Below, one piece after another: positions 59,017-64,000 of a DNA stretch of 64,000 bases. Positions within the stretch are counted from its first letter, which is position 1; each line of letters opens with the position of its first letter. The translations under genes and the position numbers were made by a program. This DNA comes from Wenzhouxiangella sp. XN24 (lineage in GTDB: Bacteria; Pseudomonadota; Gammaproteobacteria; Steroidobacterales; XN24): the NCBI RefSeq assembly GCF_011064545.1, contig NZ_JAAMFG010000037.1, positions 124,001-188,000 of the forward strand, in the 5' to 3' direction. The notes under the pieces were generated by a model. That model was given only the letters and a program-made list of their open reading frames with translations. It did no database searches and was not told the DNA's origin.

Positions 59017-61737
59017 TCAGTCGGCCTGCAGGTCGGGATCGTGGGTTTCCACGAGTTCCCGCCAGCGTTCGGCTTGAGCGGCATCGCCGCGCCGTTCGTA
59101 CAGGTCCACCAGGCGGTCCATGTTGTTCAACGTGCCCGGGTGGGACAGACCGTGTTCAGACTCGAAATCTTCCGCCGCTTTGAGCAGCAGCTGTTCAGCC
59201 TCGTCGTATTCGCCGAGCCCTGCCAATGATGCGCCCAGCGCACTCCGGATCTCCGCAACCAGCCGGTGCTCCGCCGGGAAGTTGGCGATACGCATTGCGA
59301 GTACGTCCCGGAATAATGCAGCGGCATCGGCATAACGCTCTTGCAGCAGGTAGACGGCGCCGATGCCGCCCAGCGGGAAGGAGCGATTCGGGTGGTCGGG
59401 CTCAAGCCCCACCAGGTCCTGCATGTCGATCGACAACTGGTAGTTCTGCAGGGCGCCTTCGTAGTCGTTCTGCCGCTGCAGCATGACGGCGAGATTATTG
59501 TAGGCGGCCCCGAAACTCGGGTGTGGCCCGTCGAAAGCTCTCTCGAGAATATCAATGAAGTTCTGGTGCGCCCGGATTGCAGCCTCTGCGTCGCCCTTGT
59601 CGCCCAGCATCCGGCTGTAGCTGTTCCACGTGTGCGCAACCTCGAGATGATCCGGCCCCAGGATGCGCTCGCGGGTCGCGATAACCTCCTTGTACAGTTG
59701 CTCGGATTCCTCGAATCGCTTCGTCTCGCGCAGCACGCCGGCGAGCTGGCGCTTGGTATCCGCTGATTCCGGGTGCTCGCCGCCATAGAGACGGTCCTGC
59801 ATTGCCAACGCGTCCCGGAAGAGTCGCTCCGCTTCGTCGTTCTCGCCGAGAATGCGCAGGATACCGCCAAGTTTCGTCATCGCTTCCGCAAGGAACTCGT
59901 CGTCCTCTTCAGCAAGTGAGTGAGCCAGCTCAAGGGCTTCGCGGTGCATTGTCTCGGCTTCTTCGTAGTCTCCACGCAGTTCGGCATGAAACGCCAGGCC
60001 GCTCAGTGCTTCCAAGACTTCAAAGCTGGCGGCGCCGAACAAGACACGTCGCGTCGCCATCGCTTCTTCGAGCAGGACGCGGGAATCTTCGTAGTGGCCG
60101 TTGTCTTGGAGCTGGAAGCCGAGCACGAGTTTTGCTGTGGCTGTTTCTGCACTCTCTTCTCCGAAGACCTTCGTCGTGCGCTCGACCGCCTGGCGCAGCA
60201 ACTCCTCGGCCGCCTCGCGTTCGCCGAGAACGTAGTAGGTTTCGCCCAGCACACGCAGCATCCTCGCCTGTACTTCGGGCTGCTCGGAAAGTTCCGCGCG
60301 AATACGGCGAGCGCCGGCATCGAGCAGCTCGCGCGCAGTGATGGCCTTGCCCCGCGCCTCTTCCGGGGCCGAGACCTCGAAGATGCGCAGCATGAACTCA
60401 CTGACTTCCTCCGCCTTGCGCCGCTCGACTTCCGCGGCGTCACGCTCGGCCGTGATCTGTGCGATCGATATCCCGATCGCCGCGCCGATACCGAGGACCG
60501 TGACGGCGGCCGCTGTGACGGGCACCCGGTTTCGTCGCAGGAACTTGCGGGCGCGATATGCCACGCTGTCAGCGCGCGCCATGACCGGCCGATCAGCGAG
60601 GAAATTACGGATGTCGTCGGCCAGATCGCGTACGGTCGCGTAGCGGCGCTCCGGGTCTTTCTGCATCGCGGTCAAGACGATGTTGTCGAGGTCACCGCCC
60701 AGGAACCGCTTGAGCTCGCCGGCTGTCGCGCCGCGCTCCGCGGCGGCGGCACGGGTGTCGTCACGGCTGCTCATTCCCGTCACACGCGAGCTCGGCGATG
60801 GCGGGTCCGATTCACAAATCGCACGCTCGATGTCGGCGGGCCGCGACGATGTCACCTCATAGGGAAAATGCCCGCTCAGGAGTTCATACAGCAGCACGCC
60901 CAGGGAATAGATGTCGGTGGCGATCGTGATCCTGTCGCCGCGTACCTGCTCCGGGCTGGCATGACGCGGCGTCATCAGCCGGGCGCTGTCGAGCGTCTCG
61001 ACCAGCGTGTGCTCCACGGGGCCGGGTTCGAGCAGCTTCGCAATGCCGAAATCGAGCAGCTTGGGTTCGCCCGCGTCGGTTACCAGTATGTTTGACGGCT
61101 TGATGTCCCGATGGATGACGAGGTTGCGATGGGCATTCTCCACCGCGCCGCAAACTTTTCGGAAAAGCTTGAGCCGTTCCGGCAGCGTCAGCCGGTTCTC
61201 GTCGCAGTAAGTCGTGATCGGCGTACCTGCTACGAACTCCATGACGAGATAGGGCAGGCCGTCCCCGGTTTCGCCGCCGTCAATGAGCCGCGCGATGTTC
61301 GGATGATCAAGGTTCGCAAGGATCTGGCGTTCCGCCTGGAAGCGGCGGATCAACTCCTTGCCCGGGCGCCGCGAGCCGAGGACCTTGATTGCGACCTGCT
61401 GCGTGTACTCGCCATCGGCGCGGCGCGCAAGGTAGACGTCGCCCATGCCGCCTTCGCCGAGCAGACTCAGGATTTCGTATCGACCGATCGATGCCGGCGC
61501 GTCGCGTTTCGCCAGCGCGGCGGCGGAGCGGCCGATGATCCCGGTAACGCGGCTCTGTTCGTCCGCAGCACCGAGAAGGTTCGCTACCGCGAGGAAAAGG
61601 CCCTCGTCGCCGCCGGTTTCGTCACGCAACCAGTCGAGGCGCGATGATTGCGGTTGCGCCATGGCATCATGGAACAGCTGGCTGATGCGCTGCCAGCGTT
61701 CCGGTGATTCGGTGTCTTCTCGCCCGTCTTGCGCCAT
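59017..61737 (-). CDS. Membrane Ser/Thr protein kinase with TPR repeats
   Basis: 906 residues from ATG 61737 (AGGGA upstream). Glycine loop GEGGMGDVYLA (94-104), Lys118 in VAIKVL, HRDIKPSN (209-216), DFG (229-231); an activation segment ending ASPEQVRGDRITIATDIYSLG; one membrane helix at about 415-440; then at least eight TPR-like units (LGETYYVLGEREAAEELLRQ, LAGVLRETKRFEESEQLYKE, LGGIGAVYLLQERYADAAAL). It should phosphorylate cytoplasmic targets, with the nearby ECF sigma the first candidate. It is related to the kinase at 487-3075. Confidence 0.92.
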   Translation of the reverse strand: MAQDGREDTESPERWQRISQLFHDAMAQPQSSRLDWLRDETGGDEGLFLAVANLLGAADEQSRVTGIIGRSAAALAKRDAPASIGRYEILSLLGEGGMGDVYLARRADGEYTQQVAIKVLGSRRPGKELIRRFQAERQILANLDHPNIARLIDGGETGDGLPYLVMEFVAGTPITTYCDENRLTLPERLKLFRKVCGAVENAHRNLVIHRDIKPSNILVTDAGEPKLLDFGIAKLLEPGPVEHTLVETLDSARLMTPRHASPEQVRGDRITIATDIYSLGVLLYELLSGHFPYEVTSSRPADIERAICESDPPSPSSRVTGMSSRDDTRAAAAERGATAGELKRFLGGDLDNIVLTAMQKDPERRYATVRDLADDIRNFLADRPVMARADSVAYRARKFLRRNRVPVTAAAVTVLGIGAAIGISIAQITAERDAAEVERRKAEEVSEFMLRIFEVSAPEEARGKAITARELLDAGARRIRAELSEQPEVQARMLRVLGETYYVLGEREAAEELLRQAVERTTKVFGEESAETATAKLVLGFQLQDNGHYEDSRVLLEEAMATRRVLFGAASFEVLEALSGLAFHAELRGDYEEAETMHREALELAHSLAEEDDEFLAEAMTKLGGILRILGENDEAERLFRDALAMQDRLYGGEHPESADTKRQLAGVLRETKRFEESEQLYKEVIATRERILGPDHLEVAHTWNSYSRMLGDKGDAEAAIRAHQNFIDILERAFDGPHPSFGAAYNNLAVMLQRQNDYEGALQNYQLSIDMQDLVGLEPDHPNRSFPLGGIGAVYLLQERYADAAALFRDVLAMRIANFPAEHRLVAEIRSALGASLAGLGEYDEAEQLLLKAAEDFESEHGLSHPGTLNNMDRLVDLYERRGDAAQAERWRELVETHDPDLQAD

Positions 61738-61963
61738 TGTCCCTGCCTGCCACAGGCGGACCGCCAAGGTTTCATAGATTACCCTGATATTCGGGGGGAT
61801 TCCGAGTGACCGTTAACTTATCTGCCACGAACGGATTTATCGGGGACAATTAACCTGTCTTCCAGGCGTGGGAAATGGGTTGGTCGCCTACGGTTTACAG
61901 AAACGGACGGCGCACCGGGAAGCGTATCGCGTTACTGACCAGCTCGTCGGCTGCAGCGTCGAG

Positions 61964-62281
61964 CTAGACTCTCTTGCGATGACGTTGCCTCAAGCGGCCG
62001 GGCATGAGCAACCGCTCCGATCTCATGAGGTGAAGTATCGGGACGTTCTTGCCATCGTATCGATAGAAAACCCGGCACGGCGGCTCAACAATCTGCCGGT
62101 ACCGCGAGCCGCTCAGTTCCGACGGCCGGCTACCGCTCCTCGGATTCGACTCGAGCTGCTCCCCGTGTCGGAAAACCCGCTCCACCAGTCTTGCCGCCGC
62201 CTCAGGATCTTCGATAGCAATGTAGTCGGCGATGGCATCCAGGTCGTTAAGCGCCGGCTCGGTCCAGATTACTTCAGCGAT
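61964..62281 (-). CDS. ParE/RelE-family toxin with a probable AUC start codon
   Basis: 105 residues if started at the ATC at 62279-62281: (I)AEVIWTEPALNDLDAIADYI, then NPRSGSRPSELSGSRYRQIV and PPCRVFYRYDGKNVPILHLMR. The domain is complete and the first residues align with MATVVWTEEA of the cassette-3 toxin, so the expected Met codon is ATC here. No ATG, GTG or TTG precedes in frame. The first standard start is GTG 62185, which would remove 32 essential residues. The gene overlaps its antitoxin by 13 bases, as in cassette 3. Confidence 0.75.
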   Translation of the reverse strand: MAEVIWTEPALNDLDAIADYIAIEDPEAAARLVERVFRHGEQLESNPRSGSRPSELSGSRYRQIVEPPCRVFYRYDGKNVPILHLMRSERLLMPGRLRQRHRKRV

Positions 62282-62526
62282 CGCCCCATTCGGGCCTTTG
62301 CATCGGCATGGCTTACGACTCTGCCCTCGGCCACCGCCATTTCCCCTCGGGCAATCCCTTCGAGCAACGCCATCCGTCGTTGCAGGAGTTCAAAGCTTTC
62401 CACGTCAACCAGATAGGCGCTGGGCATCCCATGCTGCGTAATCAAGATCGGCGCCTTGTCTCGCTCAAGTTCAGCAAGAATCTCGGTCGCCTGGCGTTTC
62501 AGATTAGTGACTAGTTCAGTACGCAT
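62269..62526 (-). CDS. Phd/YefM-family antitoxin
   Basis: 85 residues: MRTELVTNLKRQATEILAEL, then APILITQHGMPSAYLVDVESF. This is the Phd/YefM DNA-binding and dimerisation domain, followed by a C-terminal toxin-binding helix (GEMAVAEGRVVSHADAKARM). It represses the pair and neutralises the toxin in known systems. The toxin here is of the ParE type, a common mixed pairing. Confidence 0.88.
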   Translation of the reverse strand: MRTELVTNLKRQATEILAELERDKAPILITQHGMPSAYLVDVESFELLQRRMALLEGIARGEMAVAEGRVVSHADAKARMGRSLK

Positions 62527-62647
62527 GGAGTGTTACTAAAGTGGCACTCATGCGTGCGCAAGTCCGACTGGGAAATCTACCGCCCACCATAAACGGCCCG
62601 AGCTTGTGAGCCTCCGGCGACCGCAGGAAGCGAATTTGACGGCATGG

Positions 62648-63028
62648 CTACGAATTTACTTTTTTAGCTTCGCTAATAATCAGTATGGCGGCGCAGCTCA
62701 GAAGTATCGCGGAACCATAAAGGAGAAATAGTGGATTCCCGCTAGAAAGATAATTGCCTATCATCATCGCTCCCGGAGCGGCTATCCCGCCAGCCATAAT
62801 GCCGATGATCAAGTTTCTTTTTTGGGTCGGTCGTATGTCCTTGTCCACCGCGGCGAGTTCTCCCGATTGGTACGCCAAAAGGCGACCCTCGGCTTCCTTG
62901 AGCAATTCAGCATCCAGCGCAGGACTCGGGTTGTCGAGACTGAGTATCAGCGTATCGACCAACGCCGCACGGTCGTTCACAGGTAGCTTCACAGCTTGAT
63001 CCATAACGGTTTTTGCGGAAGTGCTCAT
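62648..63028 (-). CDS. Addiction-module antitoxin-like domain fused to a membrane hairpin
   Basis: 126 residues. The first 65 match the 'addiction module component' family (PF09720-like): VMDQAVKLPVNDRAALVDTL, LDAELLKEAEGRLLAYQSGE, LAAVDKD. Normally the protein ends there. Here a further 55 residues form two membrane helices (NLIIGIMAGGIAAPGAMMIG and LFLLYGSAILLSCAAILIIS) with a basic end. No RelE-like toxin gene is next to it. It may hold a toxin at the membrane, or have a separate role. Unusual architecture. Confidence 0.7.
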   Translation of the reverse strand: MSTSAKTVMDQAVKLPVNDRAALVDTLILSLDNPSPALDAELLKEAEGRLLAYQSGELAAVDKDIRPTQKRNLIIGIMAGGIAAPGAMMIGNYLSSGNPLFLLYGSAILLSCAAILIISEAKKVNS

Positions 63029-63080
63029 CGTCGATGCTCCATGGCTGTAGTCGGAATCTACCAGCGATGACGACCGAACG

Positions 63081-63362
63081 TCAGCGTTCAGCGACGCGAG
63101 TCTTCGAGCGTCCGCTGGAACGCTCAGTTAGCTCGTCCCGATACTGGTCCGCGTAAGCATCGAGCAGGCGACGGATCATCCTCTGATACGAGGTGTGGTT
63201 CCGTTCGGCAGCTGCCTTAAAAAAGTCGACGCTTCGACGGCTCAGGGAAATCGTGATCTTCACGCCTTCCTCGCCCGCAGCAAGCTCGTCAGGTGACGGC
63301 AGGAAGTCCTTTACCACCTCAGCCTGAATCGGCTCATTGGTGTATTTGATTTTCTCGCTCAT
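63081..63362 (-). CDS. brnA: BrnA/CopG-type antitoxin
   Basis: 93 residues. An N-terminal toxin-binding segment is followed by the ribbon-helix-helix region VKITISLSRRSVDFFKAAAE and HTSYQRMIRRLLDAYADQY, with a basic tail. It overlaps brnT by 29 bases, toxin-first as in known brnTA operons. It should bind the palindromes upstream of brnT. Confidence 0.85.
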   Translation of the reverse strand: MSEKIKYTNEPIQAEVVKDFLPSPDELAAGEEGVKITISLSRRSVDFFKAAAERNHTSYQRMIRRLLDAYADQYRDELTERSSGRSKTRVAER

Positions 63363-63621
63363 AGATTCGTTTGCCCTTGCGCCAGTATCCAGCGCCGATA
63401 ATTCGAATCGCGTTATTCCTATAGGCGAACCGCACAGTAAGAACCGCTCCGCCCACGGATCCGAAACAATAGAATCGTTCCTCCGATTCGCTGTGCGCGA
63501 GGTCCCTGGCGATCACACGCTTCGGATCCAGGAACGCCTCTTGTGCGAGGCTGAAGCCGACACCATGCTTCTGCTGGTTCTCCGCATCCTTACCGGAGTC
63601 CCACTCGAAACACGCCACCAT
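63334..63621 (-). CDS. brnT: BrnT toxin
   Basis: 95 residues with the BrnT pattern: FEWDSGKDAENQQKHGVGFS, LDPKRVIARDLAHSESEERF and NAIRIIGAGYWRKGKRIYE. All frame positions are intact. It is the third brnT in the window, distinct in sequence from those at 13353 and 14662. Known members are ribonuclease toxins that halt translation. Confidence 0.88.
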   Translation of the reverse strand: MVACFEWDSGKDAENQQKHGVGFSLAQEAFLDPKRVIARDLAHSESEERFYCFGSVGGAVLTVRFAYRNNAIRIIGAGYWRKGKRIYERENQIHQ

Positions 63622-63634
63622 TTCGCAAGACTAG

Positions 63635-63670
63635 CACCAATATGGTGTAACGGCCATACGAATATATGGC
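63635..63670 (-). promoter_or_regulatory. Two palindromes upstream of brnT
   Basis: CACCA-ATA-TGGTG (63635-63647) and GCCATA-N6-TATGGC (63653-63670) are both perfect inverted repeats within 50 bases upstream of the brnT ATG. They are likely operators for the BrnA antitoxin of this pair. Confidence 0.5.
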
Positions 63671-63755
63671 TTGTGTAGCGATTTTTTCCACCCCTCCGAG
63701 GACCGCGGGGCCGAGACAGGACGCTCGAAGCAATCCTCCGGGTTGGAGTTAGCTA

Positions 63756-63935
63756 CTAGACCTCAATTGTTTGGCTGGCTTTCTTGCGCTTGAGGACGTG
63801 GCGCTTCAATACACTGAAGTCAGGGACCAGGATGGCTTCGAGCATCGCCAGTGGCCACGAAACCCAGATAACAACCCAGGTGACGAGAAACGCTCGAAGC
63901 TTCTCTCTGGTCGATCCCAGTAGGATGGCTGCCAT
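63756..63935 (-). CDS. Small membrane protein of a probable integron cassette
   Basis: 59 residues, ATG 63935. Sequence MAAILLGSTREKLRAFLVTW, then one membrane helix (VVIWVSWPLAMLEAILV) and a basic tail (LKRHVLKRKKA). It starts 10 bases after an attC-like core (GTTAAAT), as cassette genes do, and is followed by AGCTAAC, which could be the next R'' box (two mismatches). No family recognised. Confidence 0.45.
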   Translation of the reverse strand: MAAILLGSTREKLRAFLVTWVVIWVSWPLAMLEAILVPDFSVLKRHVLKRKKASQTIEV

Positions 63936-63938
63936 GAG

Positions 63939-63998
63939 ATTTAACGTTGAGGATCAGGGGCGCCCCGAAGCGGCGTCCCCTGTATGCGCCAGTTAGCC
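63939..63998 (-). other. attC-like recombination site at the right edge
   Basis: On the minus strand R'' GGCTAAC (63992-63998) to R' GTTAAAT (63939-63945), 60 bases, the size of the classic aadA attC. The arms ATaCAGGGG and CCCCTGAT pair with one extrahelical base, and the centre GACGCC-GCTTC-GGGGCG resembles the aadA site loop. It points to a cassette array extending past the window. Confidence 0.65.
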
Positions 63999-64000
63999 GG

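Noticed and set aside
61738-61963. TTAAC-containing inverted motifs ahead of the second kinase as an insertion-sequence end
   Set aside because: GTTAAC and ATTAACC motifs are seen about 45 bases apart, but no transposase, direct repeat or known end sequence supports an element.
63647-63754. A further attC between the small membrane ORF and brnT at the right edge
   Set aside because: AGCTAAC and GTTACAC boxes exist, but the inner arms do not pair and the R'' box has two mismatches to the cassette start.
63784-63996. Plus-strand open frame near the right edge
   Set aside because: It is antisense to the better-supported minus-strand membrane ORF and runs through the attC-like site without any family pattern.

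Overview
The window is about 64 kb of high-GC DNA (roughly two-thirds G+C by eye) from a gammaproteobacterial chromosome. The evidence is a glmU-glmS pair, a DUF4212/ActP symporter cluster with its DUF294 and response-regulator partners, an OmcA/MtrC-type decaheme cytochrome, and several ECF-sigma/Ser-Thr-kinase/TPR modules. A Lysobacterales- or Chromatiales-like marine or sediment bacterium fits best, but no rRNA or tRNA is present to fix this.

Layout. (1) 1-10.5 kb: after the tail of an unknown gene, seven same-strand (minus) genes run almost without gaps: isoaspartyl dipeptidase, cyanophycinase, cyanophycin synthetase, a second Mur-ligase protein that looks like a synthetase without its ATP-grasp domain, a Spx/ArsC-like protein, an ECF sigma factor and a membrane Ser/Thr kinase with TPRs. 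This set would make, mobilise and fully degrade the Asp-Arg polymer cyanophycin, with a signalling pair at its 3' end. (2) 10.7-12.7 kb: a TolB/FlgO-like TPR membrane protein. (3) 12.9-15.5 kb: an integrase-less integron cassette array. Four attC sites can be read, and each cassette's first bases are complementary to the start of its own attC. Cargo is a small membrane protein and toxin-antitoxin modules (BrnTA twice, RelE/ParE, ParD). One brnT has an amber codon and the last parE is cut off. The array lies just downstream of glmS, whose 3' end is the classical attTn7 target. (4) 15.7-30.1 kb: glmS, glmU and housekeeping, hydrolase, methyltransferase and peptidase genes; three DnaA-box-like 9-mers lie upstream of glmU. 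(5) 30.1-33.1 kb: a cyclase gene remnant, then a surface-polysaccharide group (polysialyltransferase-like protein, GT-A glycosyltransferase, sulfotransferase). (6) 33.3-36 kb: a lipoprotein decaheme cytochrome with a collagen-like neck, a strong terminator and a large upstream inverted repeat. (7) 36-49.2 kb: a methyltransferase, Na+/Ca2+ exchanger, DM13, SDR, OmpA and FKBP proteins, then the acetate-symporter regulon (DUF294/CBS/cNMP protein, PAS-exonuclease fusion, response regulator, ActP, DUF4212). (8) 49.3-58.1 kb: an IS91-like remnant, a 2713-residue secreted protein (NHL, FG-GAP, thrombospondin-3, HYR domains) and a poly-proline lipoprotein. (9) 58.2-61.7 kb: a second ECF-sigma/kinase module, convergent, beside an orphan kinase N-terminus. 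(10) 61.9-64 kb: minus-strand toxin-antitoxin genes and, at the very edge, another attC-like site with a small membrane ORF, so a second cassette array probably continues beyond the window.

The most interesting points are the cyanophycin operon with its G-domain-less synthetase paralogue and attached sigma/kinase pair, and the cassette arrays with decayed toxins (amber brnT, AUC-start parE, truncated parE) next to intact antitoxins, including an antitoxin-like domain fused to a membrane hairpin.
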